A stretch of DNA of 64,000 nucleotides from Streptomyces aurantiacus JA 4570 (GTDB lineage Bacteria > Actinomycetota > Actinomycetes > Streptomycetales > Streptomycetaceae): positions 62,001 through 126,000 of the forward strand of contig NZ_AOPZ01000017.1 of assembly GCF_000414115.1 (NCBI RefSeq). The letters run 5' to 3'. A model generated the notes under the pieces. It had not been told where the DNA came from. It worked only from the letters and a program-made list of their open reading frames with translations, and searched no databases. Of this stretch, positions 16,026-24,785 are shown piece after piece. Made by a program: the position numbers and the translations under genes. How positions within the stretch are numbered: the stretch's first letter is position 1; each line of letters begins with the position of its first letter.

Positions 16026-18419
16026 ATGTCCAACGCCAAGCAAGAGAACCCGGACAGCAGCACGACGTTGACCGACGAGGAACTGCGCACGCTGGACGCC
16101 CACTGGCGGGCCGCCAACTACCTGGCGGTCGGCCAGATCTACCTGTTGGCCAATCCCCTGCTCACCGAGCCGCTCCGGCCCGAGCACGTCAAACCGCGGC
16201 TGCTCGGGCACTGGGGCACCTCGCCCGGCCTCAATCTGGTCCACACACACCTCAACCGTGTGATCAAGGAGCGTGGCCAAGACGCCCTGTGTATCTGGGG
16301 ACCCGGTCACGGCGGTCCTGCGGTCCTCGCCAATTCCTGGCTCGAAGGCAGCTACAGCACCACATACCCCGACGTGAGCCGGGACGCGGCAGGCATGGAG
16401 CGACTGTTCCGTCAGTTCTCCTTCCCAGGCGGGGTGCCGAGCCACGTCGCCCCGGAGACCCCGGGCTCCATCCACGAAGGCGGCGAACTCGGCTACGCCC
16501 TGTCCCACGCCTATGGCGCCGCACTGGACAACCCTCAGCTCCTGGTCGCCTGCGTGATCGGCGACGGTGAGGCGGAGACGGGGCCGCTGGCCGCCTCCTG
16601 GCACTCCAACAAATTCCTCGACCCCGTACACGACGGCGCGGTGCTGCCGATCCTGCACCTCAACGGCTACAAGATCGCCAACCCCGCGGTGCTCGCCCGG
16701 CTCCCCGAGGCCGAACTCGACGAACTGCTGCGGGGATACGGTCACGCCCCGCTCCACGTCACGGGGCACGACCCGATGCAGGTGCACCAGGACATGGCCC
16801 AGGCGATGGACACCGCCCTGGACCGCATCACCGAGATCCAACGCGCGGCACGCCAGGAGGGCGGGACCGACCGGCCTCTGTGGCCCGTCATCGTGCTGCG
16901 CACCCCCAAGGGCTGGACCGGCCCGGCCGAGGTCGACGGGCTGCCGGTGGAGGGCACATGGCGCTCCCACCAGGTCCCACTGGCCGGGGTGCGCGACAAC
17001 GCAGAACATCTGCAGCAACTGGAGGAGTGGCTGCGCTCGTACCGGCCCGAGGAACTCTTCGACGAGCGGGGCCGACCGCGGGGGCAGGTTCTCGCCTGCG
17101 TCCCCGACGGCGCGCGGCGCCTCGGCGCGACCCCGCACGCCAACGGAGGCTTGCTGCTGCGCGAGTTGCCCATACCGCCGCTGGAGCGGTACGCGGTCGC
17201 CGTCGACAAGCCGGGCGCGACCCTGCACGAGCCCACCCGCGTCCTCGGCGACCTGCTCGAAACCGTCATGGCGGCGACGGGCGAGCGGCGCGACTTCCGC
17301 ATCGTCGGCCCGGACGAGACCGCCTCCAACCGCCTCCAGGCGGTGTACGTCGCCAGCGGCAAGGCATGGCAGGCCGAGATGGTGCACGTGGACGAGCACC
17401 TGGACCGGCACGGCCGGGTCATGGAGATCCTCTCCGAACACACCTGCCAGGGCTGGCTGGAGGGCTATCTGCTCACCGGCCGGCACGGCCTGTTCTCCTG
17501 CTACGAGGCGTTCGTCCACATCGTCGACTCGATGGTCAACCAGCACATCAAGTGGCTGCGCACCTCCCGTCGCCTGCCCTGGCGCGCGCCCATCGCCTCC
17601 CTGAACTACTTGCTCACCTCGCATGTGTGGCGCCAGGACAGCAACGGCTTCTCCCATCAGGACCCCGGCTTCATCGACCACGTCCTCAACAAGTCTCCGG
17701 AGGTCGTACGGGTCTACCTTCCCCCGGACGCCAACACCCTGCTGTCCGTGGCCGACCACGCCCTGCGCAGCCGGGACTACGTGAACGTGATCGTCGCGGG
17801 CAAGCAGCCCTGCTTCGACTGGCTGACCCTCGACCAGGCCCGCGCCCACTGCGCCCGCGGTGCGGGGATCTGGACCTGGGCCGGTACCGAGGACAGCTCG
17901 CGGGAGCCGGACGTGGTGCTCGCCGGCGCGGGTGACGTGCCCACCCAGGAGGTGCTGGCCGCGGCGCAGTTGCTCCGTCACCATCTGCCGGAGCTGGCGG
18001 TGCGGGTCGTCAACGTCGTCGATCTGGCCCGCCTGCTGCCCGCCGAGGAGCACCCGCACGGCATGCCCGCCGCCCAGTACGACGCCCTGTTCACCCAGGA
18101 CAAGCCGGTCATCTTCGCCTACCACGGCTACCCGTGGCTGATCCACCGCCTCGCCTACCGCCGTACCGGCCACCCCAATCTGCACGTGCGCGGCTACAAG
18201 GAGATCGGCACCACCACGACGCCCTTCGACATGGTGGTCCGCAACGACCTCGACCGCTACCGCCTGGTCATGGACGTCATCGACCGTGTCCCCGGCCTCG
18301 CCGTCCGCGCCGCCGACGTACGCCAGCAGATGGAGGACACCCGGCTGCGACACCACGCCTGGATCCGGGAACACGGCACCGATCTCCCGGAGGTCGCAGA
18401 CTGGACCTGGACCGCCTGA
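16026..18419 (+). CDS. xfp: Xylulose-5-phosphate/fructose-6-phosphate phosphoketolase
   Basis: The 797-residue thiamine-diphosphate enzyme cleaves xylulose 5-phosphate (or fructose 6-phosphate) with phosphate to acetyl phosphate plus a shorter sugar phosphate. Diagnostic stretches are [59 protein letters not shown] and the ThDP motif [40 protein letters not shown] lies in the pyrimidine-binding half. The length is standard. The ATG at 16026 follows CGAGGT. No acetate kinase or phosphotransacetylase lies nearby in this window, so the fate of acetyl phosphate depends on genes elsewhere. Confidence 0.95.
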   Translation: MSNAKQENPDSSTTLTDEELRTLDAHWRAANYLAVGQIYLLANPLLTEPLRPEHVKPRLLGHWGTSPGLNLVHTHLNRVIKERGQDALCIWGPGHGGPAVLANSWLEGSYSTTYPDVSRDAAGMERLFRQFSFPGGVPSHVAPETPGSIHEGGELGYALSHAYGAALDNPQLLVACVIGDGEAETGPLAASWHSNKFLDPVHDGAVLPILHLNGYKIANPAVLARLPEAELDELLRGYGHAPLHVTGHDPMQVHQDMAQAMDTALDRITEIQRAARQEGGTDRPLWPVIVLRTPKGWTGPAEVDGLPVEGTWRSHQVPLAGVRDNAEHLQQLEEWLRSYRPEELFDERGRPRGQVLACVPDGARRLGATPHANGGLLLRELPIPPLERYAVAVDKPGATLHEPTRVLGDLLETVMAATGERRDFRIVGPDETASNRLQAVYVASGKAWQAEMVHVDEHLDRHGRVMEILSEHTCQGWLEGYLLTGRHGLFSCYEAFVHIVDSMVNQHIKWLRTSRRLPWRAPIASLNYLLTSHVWRQDSNGFSHQDPGFIDHVLNKSPEVVRVYLPPDANTLLSVADHALRSRDYVNVIVAGKQPCFDWLTLDQARAHCARGAGIWTWAGTEDSSREPDVVLAGAGDVPTQEVLAAAQLLRHHLPELAVRVVNVVDLARLLPAEEHPHGMPAAQYDALFTQDKPVIFAYHGYPWLIHRLAYRRTGHPNLHVRGYKEIGTTTTPFDMVVRNDLDRYRLVMDVIDRVPGLAVRAADVRQQMEDTRLRHHAWIREHGTDLPEVADWTWTA

Positions 18420-18488
18420 CGTGGCCCGGCCCGAACAGGAGCGCACCACCATGACCACGAGCGCAAGCCGAGGCTCCGGCGGCTCCCG

Positions 18489-19232
18489 ATGAGCGCCGGT
18501 CCCGCCCAGGCCGCCGTGCCCCGTGCGCTGCGGGGCACGGCGGCCGCGGTGTTCGACACCGACGGCGTCATCACCGACTCGGCGCGGGTGCACGCCGCCG
18601 CGTGGAAGGCGGCCTTCGACGTCCATCTGCGTGACCGTCAGGACCACCAGCGCCCCTTCGACGAGCACGACGACTATCTGCGGTACGTCGACGGCAAGTC
18701 ACGTCTGGACGGGGCACGGTCCTTCCTCGAATCCCGCGGGCTCGCCCCCGCCGAGGACGAGGTGCGGTCCGTCGCCGCCGCCAAGGAGCGGCTCTTCACC
18801 GAGCGACTGCGGGAGCACGGCATCGACGCCTATCCCGGCACCGTCCGGCTGCTGCGCGTCCTGCGGTCCGCGGGGATTCCCCGGGCCGCCGCGTCCGCGT
18901 CCCGGCACGCCCCGGAACTCCTCGATCACGCCGGTGTACGAGACCTCTTCGACACCTTGGTCGACGGCGCCGAGGCCGCCCGCCTGAACCTGCCCGGCAA
19001 GCCCGAACCCGCCCTGTTCCTGGAGGCCGCCCGCCGCCTGGGCTTCCCCGCCGCCCGCACCGCCGTCGTCGAGGACGCTCTCGCGGGCGTGGAGGCAGGG
19101 CGGCGCGGCGGCTTCGGCCTGGTCGTCGGCGTGGACCGGGCCCGCACCCCGGCCACCCGTGCCGCGCTCCTGAACCACGGCGCGGACCTCGTGGTCGACG
19201 ACCTCGCCGATCTGCTCACATCGGAGGACTGA
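18489..19232 (+). CDS. HAD-family hydrolase, beta-phosphoglucomutase-like
   Basis: The 247-residue protein has the HAD nucleophile motif VFDTDGVITDS, a cap domain containing YVDGKSRLDGARSFLESRG, the motif II/III region AAASASRHAPELLD with LPGKPEPALFLEAA, and the acidic motif VVEDALAGVEAGRRGGF. It resembles beta-phosphoglucomutase, converting beta-glucose 1-phosphate to glucose 6-phosphate. It ends two bases before the start of the GH65 phosphorylase, which would make beta-glucose 1-phosphate, so the two form a functional pair. In M. tuberculosis the two domains are fused in Rv2006, within a DosR-regulated region. A trehalose-phosphate phosphatase role is the main alternative. Confidence 0.85.
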   Translation: MSAGPAQAAVPRALRGTAAAVFDTDGVITDSARVHAAAWKAAFDVHLRDRQDHQRPFDEHDDYLRYVDGKSRLDGARSFLESRGLAPAEDEVRSVAAAKERLFTERLREHGIDAYPGTVRLLRVLRSAGIPRAAASASRHAPELLDHAGVRDLFDTLVDGAEAARLNLPGKPEPALFLEAARRLGFPAARTAVVEDALAGVEAGRRGGFGLVVGVDRARTPATRAALLNHGADLVVDDLADLLTSED

Positions 19233-19234
19233 GC

Positions 19235-21661
19235 ATGCCCGACGGGACCGACTCGCCCGACCTCACCGACTGGACCTGGGAGTACGAGGGCTACGACCCT
19301 GCCCAGGAACGGCTCCGTGAGTCGCTGTGCACTCTCGGCAACGGCTACTTCGCGACACGCGGCGCCGCCCCGGAGTGCGCCGCCGACTCCGTCCACTACC
19401 CCGGCACGTACGCCGCGGGCTGCTACAACCGCCTCACGTCCGACCTGGCCGGACGCAAGGTCGAGAACGAGGACATGGTCAACCTGCCCAACTGGCTGCC
19501 GCTGCGCTTCCGTACCGGCCCGGGCGAGTGGCTGTCCCCCGACACTCACAAAGTACTCGACCATCGCCAGAGCCTCGACCTGCGCTCCGGCACGCTCACC
19601 CGTACCCTGCGCTACGAAGACGACAGCGGCCGCGTCCTCGCGGTGCGCCAACTGCGCCTGCTCCACATGGCAGACCCTCATCTGGCGCTGCTGCGCACCG
19701 AATTCACGGCGGAGGGCTGGTCCGGCGGACTGGAAGTCGAAGCGGCGATCGACGGGACCGTCACCAACTCCGGCGTCGATCGCTACCGACAGCTGGCCTC
19801 ACGTCACCTCACCCACGCCCACACCGGTGCTTCCGACGACAGCGTCACGGTGTGGCTGCGCTGTCGCACCACGACCTCCGACATCCGCGTCGGCCTGGCC
19901 GCCCGGACCACGACCGACGCCCCGACCACGATCTCCGTCGCGCACGACGACGGGCGGGCCGTCCAGCGCTTGCGGCTCTCTCTCACCGACGGGCGGACCG
20001 TGACCGTCGACAAGACCGTCGCACTGCACACCTCGCGCGACGCGGCGATCAGTGACCCGCTGCACGCTGCCGTCGACCGGGTACGCCGTGCGCCCGACGC
20101 CACCGCCCTGCTGGCCTCCCACCGCACGGCCTGGCAGCAGTTGTGGCGCAACGCCGAGCTGGACGTGCCCAACAGGGCGGGGCCGGTGCTGCGGCTGCAC
20201 CTCTTCCACGTCCTGCAGACGCTCTCCCCACACACGGCCGACCTGGACGTCGGCGTCCCGGCCCGGGGGCTGCACGGCGAGGCATACCGGGGGCATGTCT
20301 TCTGGGACGAGTTGTTCGTCCTGCCCTACCTCAACCTGCACTTCCCCGAGGTCTCCCGCGCCCTGCTCACCTACCGCCACCGGCGCCTGGAGCAGGCATG
20401 CTTCGCCGCCCGTGACGCCGGGCACAGCGGCGCCATGTACCCGTGGCAGAGCGGCAGCGACGGCCGCGAGGAGACGCAGGAACTCCACCTCAACCCGCGC
20501 TCGGGCCGCTGGCTGCCCGACCACTCCCGCCTCCAGCACCACGTCGGCTCGGCGATCGCGTACAACGTGTGGCAATACTGCGAGGCCAGCGGCGACAGCG
20601 AGTTCCTGCACACCAAGGGCGCCGAGATGCTGGCGCAGATCGCCCGGTTCTGGGCCGGGCTCGCCACGTACGACGAGGGGCTCGGCCGCTACCGGATCCG
20701 TGGTGTCGTCGGCCCCGACGAGTACCACGAGGCGTATCCGGGGTCCTCACGGCCGGGCCTGGATGACAACGCGTACACGAACGTCACCGCCGCCTGGGTG
20801 CTGGCCCGGGCCCTCGACGTGGTCCGCGGCCTGCCCGAACCGCGGCGCCGGGACCTCGGCGAGCGCATCGGCCTCGCCCCCGGGGAACTCGACGCCTGGG
20901 AGGACGTGTCACGAAAGCTGCACGTGCCTTTCCACTCCGGTGTCATCAGCCAGTTCGAGGGGTACGGCGAGCTGGCCGAGCTCGACTGGGCGGCGTACCG
21001 GGCGCGTTACGGCGACATCCGCCGCCTGGACCGGATCCTGGAGGCCGAGAACGACAGCGTCAACCACTACCAGGCGTCCAAACAGGCCGACGTCCTGATG
21101 CTCGGCTACCTCTTCGCGCCGGCCGAACTCCAGGGTCTCTTCAAGCAGTTGGGATACGTCATCGACGATGCCACCTGGCAGCGCACCGTCGACCACTACC
21201 TGTCCCGCACCAGCCACGGATCCACCCTCAGCAGCCTCGTCCACGGCTGGATCCTGGCCCGCGCCCGACGCACCGACGCCTGGACCTACGTCCAGGAGGC
21301 CCTGGCCGGGGACATCGCCGACGTACAGGGCGGCACTACGGGCGAGGGCATCCACCTCGGCGCCATGGCCGGCACCCTCGACCTGGTCCAGCGCGGCCTG
21401 ACCGGCCTCGAGACCCGTGACGGGACCCTGCGCCTCGACCCCGTACCGCTGCCCGAGCTGTCCGAGTACGGCTTCGCGATCCGCTACCGGGGACACTGGG
21501 GTGTGCAGCTGCGGCTGAGCGCGGGCAAGCTGCGGATCACCGTGCCGGAATCCGACCGGGACCCGATCGACATCGCGCTGGCCGACCGAACTGTGCCCGT
21601 GGGGCCCGGGGAGTCCTGCACGCTCCTCCTCACCGACCGGGAAACGGCGTGGACGGATTGA
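19235..21661 (+). CDS. GH65 family glycoside phosphorylase
   Basis: The 808-residue protein has the GH65 layout: N-terminal beta-sandwich (LCTLGNGYFATRGAAPE; YPGTYAAGCYNR), an (alpha/alpha)6 barrel with the general-acid glutamate in RGVVGPDEYHEAYPG, and the phosphate site SRTSHGSTLSSLVHGWILAR. GHVFWDELFVLPYLNLHFPE is also typical. Such enzymes phosphorolyse alpha-glucosides (trehalose, maltose, kojibiose and others) to beta-glucose 1-phosphate and a sugar; the specific disaccharide is not decidable here. It is coupled to the upstream beta-PGM-like gene. Its stop overlaps a strong hairpin shared with the convergent DoxX-like gene. Confidence 0.9.
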   Translation: MPDGTDSPDLTDWTWEYEGYDPAQERLRESLCTLGNGYFATRGAAPECAADSVHYPGTYAAGCYNRLTSDLAGRKVENEDMVNLPNWLPLRFRTGPGEWLSPDTHKVLDHRQSLDLRSGTLTRTLRYEDDSGRVLAVRQLRLLHMADPHLALLRTEFTAEGWSGGLEVEAAIDGTVTNSGVDRYRQLASRHLTHAHTGASDDSVTVWLRCRTTTSDIRVGLAARTTTDAPTTISVAHDDGRAVQRLRLSLTDGRTVTVDKTVALHTSRDAAISDPLHAAVDRVRRAPDATALLASHRTAWQQLWRNAELDVPNRAGPVLRLHLFHVLQTLSPHTADLDVGVPARGLHGEAYRGHVFWDELFVLPYLNLHFPEVSRALLTYRHRRLEQACFAARDAGHSGAMYPWQSGSDGREETQELHLNPRSGRWLPDHSRLQHHVGSAIAYNVWQYCEASGDSEFLHTKGAEMLAQIARFWAGLATYDEGLGRYRIRGVVGPDEYHEAYPGSSRPGLDDNAYTNVTAAWVLARALDVVRGLPEPRRRDLGERIGLAPGELDAWEDVSRKLHVPFHSGVISQFEGYGELAELDWAAYRARYGDIRRLDRILEAENDSVNHYQASKQADVLMLGYLFAPAELQGLFKQLGYVIDDATWQRTVDHYLSRTSHGSTLSSLVHGWILARARRTDAWTYVQEALAGDIADVQGGTTGEGIHLGAMAGTLDLVQRGLTGLETRDGTLRLDPVPLPELSEYGFAIRYRGHWGVQLRLSAGKLRITVPESDRDPIDIALADRTVPVGPGESCTLLLTDRETAWTD

Positions 21662-21674
21662 ATCCGTCCACGCC
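21646..21674. terminator. Bidirectional hairpin between the GH65 and DoxX-like genes
   Basis: Perfect 14-bp arms (21646-21659 and 21661-21674) flank a single central G; a few central pairs would open to form the loop. It overlaps the GH65 stop codon and lies 24 nt beyond the end of the oppositely oriented DoxX-like gene, so it could stop transcription from both sides. Confidence 0.7.
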
Positions 21675-21697
21675 TGCCCCGGCCCGCGGCCGCTGGG

Positions 21698-22324
21698 TCA
21701 GCGCAGCCAACCGTTCTTCCGGACGAAGGGCAGCCTGGCCCACAGCCGGCCCGCGCCCAAGGTGTCACCGGCGGAGGCCGCCGCGAGGGCGATGAGCGCC
21801 ACGGCGTAGATGACGTGGTACTCCACCAAGGGATTCGTGGACATGCTCGCGCCGCCGTCGGAGAGGTGCTTGGCGGGCGGCCATTCGGCCATCCACATCA
21901 GCACCATCATGGCGGTTCCGGCCAGCGCCGCGAGCCGCAGTGCGATGCCGCTGACCAGGGCAACCCCTATGCCAAGCAGGCCCAGCATGAACAGCCAGTC
22001 GGCCCAGGCGGCCCCGGCCCACGAGTGGAACGTGGACTCCATCGGGCCGGCCACCACATTGCCGAGGAAACCCCTGGTCGGCGAGCCGTCGTCGATCCAC
22101 GCCTTGCCTGACGGGGTGGCGTACCCGAAGCCGAAGGTCTTGTCGAGGAAGGCCCACAAGAAGACGAACCCGGTCAGCAGGCGCAGTGAGGCGAAGGCGT
22201 AGTCCCGCGTTGTGCGCGTGTCGGCACGGTGCGTCACCGCGATATCGGACGAGTCGCGTCGTGCCCTGCGGAACGACGGCAGGTGAAATCCCGTGCCGTG
22301 GTGCGGGTGGTCGTGCACGGCCAT
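21698..22324 (-). CDS. DoxX-like integral membrane protein
   Basis: The 208-residue protein has a cytoplasmic N-terminus of about 45 residues, then four predicted helices: FASLRLLTGFVFLWAFLDKT, DWLFMLGLLGIGVALVSGIA, LAALAGTAMMVLMWMAEW and HVIYAVALIALAAASAG. The pattern RLLTGFVFLWAFLDKTFGFG is typical of the DoxX/TQO small-subunit-like family, membrane proteins linked to redox or quinone functions but mostly uncharacterised. The ATG at 22324 is favoured by GAAGGG just upstream; a longer upstream reading lacks a ribosome site. It diverges from the cNMP-binding protein gene across a region with two DevR-box-like dyads. Confidence 0.8.
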   Translation of the reverse strand: MAVHDHPHHGTGFHLPSFRRARRDSSDIAVTHRADTRTTRDYAFASLRLLTGFVFLWAFLDKTFGFGYATPSGKAWIDDGSPTRGFLGNVVAGPMESTFHSWAGAAWADWLFMLGLLGIGVALVSGIALRLAALAGTAMMVLMWMAEWPPAKHLSDGGASMSTNPLVEYHVIYAVALIALAAASAGDTLGAGRLWARLPFVRKNGWLR

Positions 22325-22423
22325 GGTGATGCCCTTCTCGTGAACGGTGATCCCGGTACCTGACATCACTCACTCTGCTCACCGCGCACCTCGTCCGCCG
22401 GATGCCAAAGGTCCGCTCCGGTG

Positions 22424-22437
22424 GTGCCACACGGCCC
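22424..22437. promoter_or_regulatory. DevR-box-like dyad upstream of the DoxX-like gene
   Basis: GTGCC-ACAC-GGCCC, 99 nt upstream of the DoxX-like start on the minus strand. It carries the GTGCC left-arm variant. Confidence 0.4.
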
Positions 22438-22565
22438 GTCCCCGCGGGACCACCCGGCCCCGCGGGGAGGCTCGCCCGGCCCAGCCCTGCGCAAGTCGAG
22501 GAGCGGCCCTCAGGATGTCGGACGCGATCGCGCGCCGAGCGGCGGTACCGACCGGCCCGGCGAGG

Positions 22566-22579
22566 GGGCCACCAGGCCC
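22566..22579. promoter_or_regulatory. DevR-box-like dyad upstream of the cNMP-binding gene
   Basis: GGGCC-ACCA-GGCCC with perfect arms, 68 nt before the ATG at 22648. This is one of the best-placed copies for activator binding just upstream of a promoter. Confidence 0.5.
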
Positions 22580-22647
22580 TTGGAGTGCGGGGCGGCCCGG
22601 GAACATCATGGAAGTGGCGAGTGCTCACACCCTCCTGGAGGCACGCC

Positions 22648-23112
22648 ATGAACTTTTCCCCCATGCCGAGCACGCTGAAGGCGCTGCCCGCGGCCGACCA
22701 GCGCCGGCTGATGGACATCGCCCGCGAAGTGTCGTTCCCGCAGGGCGCCCGTCTCTTCGAGGAGGGCGGCCACGCCGACCGGTTCTGGATCATCCGTACC
22801 GGCACGGTCGCGCTGGACCTGCACGTGCCCGGCCGGCGCGCAGCCGTCATCGAAACCCTCGGACACAGCCAACTCATCGGCTGGTCCTGGCTGTTCACCC
22901 CGCACGTCTGGCACCTTGGCGGCGAGGCGACCGCGCCGGTACGGGCCTACGAGTTCGACGCCGTCGCTGTGCGAGCGATGTGCCAGGAGAATCCCCTCTT
23001 CGGCCGGCACGTCGCCGAGTGGGTGGGCGGCATCGTCGCCCACCGGCTGCACTCGACGCGCACCCGACTCCTTGACCTGTACGCCCCGTACGGCAGCGGA
23101 AGCACCCTGTGA
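22648..23112 (+). CDS. Stand-alone cyclic-nucleotide-binding domain protein
   Basis: The 154-residue protein is a single Crp/Fnr-type cNMP-binding domain (FPQGARLFEEGGHADRFWII; GTVALDLHVPGRRAAVIETL; IGWSWLFTPHVWHLGGEATA). The C-terminal helix-turn-helix that Crp regulators need for DNA binding is absent; the protein stops after the long helix that normally leads to it. It is therefore more likely a sensor or partner protein than a classical regulator. A GGAGG at 22637-22641 sets the ATG at 22648. It is followed 37 nt later by a CBS-BON protein on the same strand. Confidence 0.8.
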   Translation: MNFSPMPSTLKALPAADQRRLMDIAREVSFPQGARLFEEGGHADRFWIIRTGTVALDLHVPGRRAAVIETLGHSQLIGWSWLFTPHVWHLGGEATAPVRAYEFDAVAVRAMCQENPLFGRHVAEWVGGIVAHRLHSTRTRLLDLYAPYGSGSTL

Positions 23113-23149
23113 CCTCCGCTGGGTCAGGCTCTCCCGAGGGGTGACCGCC

Positions 23150-23872
23150 GTGCATACCATCCCGCACATCGTGGGCGACGTCATGACGCGTTCCGTCCTC
23201 GCCGTCCGCCGCACGACGCCCTTCAGGGAGATCGTCCGGATCATGCAAGACCGCCAGGTGAGCGCCCTGCCAGTGCTGGGCGGCGGCCGCGTCCTCGGAA
23301 TCGTGTCCGCGACCGATCTCCTACCCAAGGAGGAGTTCCGCGAGGGTCCTCTCGACAGCAGCGAGCGGCTGCGGCGTCTCAGTGCTGCCACGAAGGCGGA
23401 CGGCACGACCGCCAGAGCCCTGATGACCTCGCCGGCCGTCACAGTGAGCCCCGACACCACGCTCGCCGCCGCCGCGCGGACCATGTCGCGGGAAAGGATC
23501 AAGCACCTTCCGGTCGTCGACGAGCAGGGCGGCCTGGTGGGCATCGTGAGCCGCGCGGATCTGCTGAAGGTGTTCCTGCGCGACGACGAGGACATCGCCG
23601 AGGAGGTCCGCCGGGAGGTGGTGTCCTACCTCTTCCCCGCACCTGGCTCGTCCGTGTGGGTCCAGGTACGCGGCGGGGTCGTGACGGTCAAAGGACGCGT
23701 CGGGGACCCGGACCTGGTTCCGGCAGCCGCCCGCCTCGCCCGAGCGGTCGAGGGTGTCGTGGCCGTGGAGTTCGCTCTCGCCGAGGACACCGGACGACAC
23801 CGGCTCCCGAACGGCCACGGAGCGGGGCCGATCACGGCACATCATGAAGAGGGTGGGCCCGGTCGGCCCTAG
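23150..23872 (+). CDS. CBS-domain pair plus BON domain protein
   Basis: The 240-residue protein has two CBS domains (VGDVMTRSVLAVRRTTPFRE to VLGIVSATDLL, and ARALMTSPAVTVSPDTTLAA to LVGIVSRADLLKVFLRDDED) followed by a BON domain (VWVQVRGGVVTVKGRVGDPD). CBS pairs usually sense adenine nucleotides; BON domains bind lipids or surfaces. The GTG at 23150 is preferred because GAGGGG lies 8 nt upstream; an in-frame GTG at 23141 is possible. A paralogue with the same layout is at 33647. CBS proteins of this kind are members of mycobacterial dormancy regulons. Its last codons overlap a regulatory dyad serving the next gene. Confidence 0.85.
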   Translation: MHTIPHIVGDVMTRSVLAVRRTTPFREIVRIMQDRQVSALPVLGGGRVLGIVSATDLLPKEEFREGPLDSSERLRRLSAATKADGTTARALMTSPAVTVSPDTTLAAAARTMSRERIKHLPVVDEQGGLVGIVSRADLLKVFLRDDEDIAEEVRREVVSYLFPAPGSSVWVQVRGGVVTVKGRVGDPDLVPAAARLARAVEGVVAVEFALAEDTGRHRLPNGHGAGPITAHHEEGGPGRP

Positions 23873-23885
23873 TGCCTCTCGGCCC
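23856..23885. promoter_or_regulatory. Two adjacent DevR-box-like dyads before the devR-like gene
   Basis: GGCCC-GGTC-GGCCC at 23856-23869 and GTGCC-TCTC-GGCCC at 23872-23885 lie 16 bp apart (start to start), ending 66 nt before the ATG of the response regulator. Closely spaced paired boxes are usual at DevR-controlled promoters in mycobacteria and suggest autoregulation. The first copy overlaps the end of the CBS-BON gene. A further GC-rich dyad (arms CGACGGGC/GCCCGTCG) spans 23905-23928. Confidence 0.5.
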
Positions 23886-23951
23886 GACGGGGTGATGATC
23901 GTCGCGACGGGCGGCCCGCGGCCCGTCGTCCACCGGGAAGAAGGGGTCGAC

Positions 23952-24653
23952 ATGAGCGAGGCACGCACCTTCACCGAGTCACACCCGATCCGCGTCTTCC
24001 TGCTGGACGACCACGAGGTCGTCCGACGCGGTCTGGCCGACCTCCTTGAGGCCGAGCCGGACATCTCGGTGGTGGGTGACGCCGACACCGTCGAACATGC
24101 GCTGGTACGGGGCCCCGCGCTCCGTCCGCATGTGGCGGTCCTGGATGTACGCCTACCGGACGGTGACGGCGTGACCGTCTGCCGCGAGCTCCGCAGCCGG
24201 ATGCCGGAGCTGGCCTGCCTGATGCTGACGTCGTTCGACGACGAGGACGCCCTGCTCGACGCCATCATGGCCGGCGCCGCCGGCTACGTACTCAAGCAGA
24301 TCAAGGGCTCCGACCTCGTCTCCGCGGTACGCACGGTCGCCTCGGGCCAGTCGATGCTCGATCCTGCGACGACCGCCCGCCTGATGCGCTCCTTGCGCGC
24401 GGAGCCCGCCGACACCCCCACCGTCGCGCCCGAACTCGCCTCTCTCTCGACCCGGGAGCGGGACATCCTCGCGCTCATCGGGGAGGGACTCACCAACCGG
24501 GAGATCGGCAAGCGGCTCTTTCTGTCGGAGAAGACCGTCAAGAACCACATCTCGCGGCTCCTGGCCAAGCTCGGCGTGCACCGCCGCGTACAGGCCGCCG
24601 TCCTCGCCTCGCAGTTGGAGCAGCCGGAGACCCGGCAGCCGCCCCCGGAGTGA
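23952..24653 (+). CDS. devR: DevR/DosR-like response regulator (NarL/LuxR family)
   Basis: The 233-residue protein has a receiver domain (RVFLLDDHEVVRRGLADLLE; phosphoacceptor Asp in AVLDVRLPDGDGVTVCRELR; MLTSFDDEDALLDAIMAGAA; lysine in GYVLKQIKGSDL) and a C-terminal LuxR HTH (LSTRERDILALIGEGLTNRE; IGKRLFLSEKTVKNHISRLL). It resembles mycobacterial DevR closely, including the LDVRLPDG block and the recognition helix EKTVKNxxSRLLAKLG with the DNA-contacting Lys, Lys and Asn. The cognate sensor is probably the kinase at 25773. Streptomyces orthologues have been called OsdR. AAGGGG precedes the ATG. It probably controls the USP, pfl, adhE, acg and patA-like units here through the repeated dyad. 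Confidence 0.9.
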   Translation: MSEARTFTESHPIRVFLLDDHEVVRRGLADLLEAEPDISVVGDADTVEHALVRGPALRPHVAVLDVRLPDGDGVTVCRELRSRMPELACLMLTSFDDEDALLDAIMAGAAGYVLKQIKGSDLVSAVRTVASGQSMLDPATTARLMRSLRAEPADTPTVAPELASLSTRERDILALIGEGLTNREIGKRLFLSEKTVKNHISRLLAKLGVHRRVQAAVLASQLEQPETRQPPPE

Positions 24654-24681
24654 CGCCGCGGAGGCCGTACGGCGTAGCGCG

Positions 24682-24695
24682 GGGCCGCACGGCCC
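24682..24695. promoter_or_regulatory. DevR-box-like dyad upstream of the nitroreductase gene
   Basis: GGGCC-GCAC-GGCCC, with an extra outer G-C pair giving 6-bp arms, 90 nt before the ATG at 24786 and 28 nt after the devR-like stop. Confidence 0.5.
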
Positions 24696-24785
24696 CTCCC
24701 CCGCCGTCGCCCGGGGCGGCCACGCTGGATCTGCTCACCGCATCGCCCGCCGACCCGTGTCGGTTCGGGCGGGGAGGAGTTCCTG

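Larger units (their letters stand above)
22325..22647. promoter_or_regulatory. Divergent control region DoxX-like / cNMP-binding gene
   Basis: No coding sequence is supported. Two copies of the regulatory dyad are listed separately. A pair of self-complementary CCCCGCGG blocks flanks 22447-22460 (GGACC-ACCC-GGCCC), a weaker third copy. Confidence 0.45.

Noticed and set aside
18451..18492. A 13-codon ORF overlapping the start of the HAD gene
   Set aside because: Too short, no conserved content; the ATGA overlap with the HAD start is probably chance.
15957..18668. A 903-codon open frame on the minus strand opposite phosphoketolase
   Set aside because: Antisense shadow of xfp: no ribosome site and no recognisable domain, whereas the plus strand has clear ThDP-enzyme motifs. 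Long antisense frames are common at this GC content.
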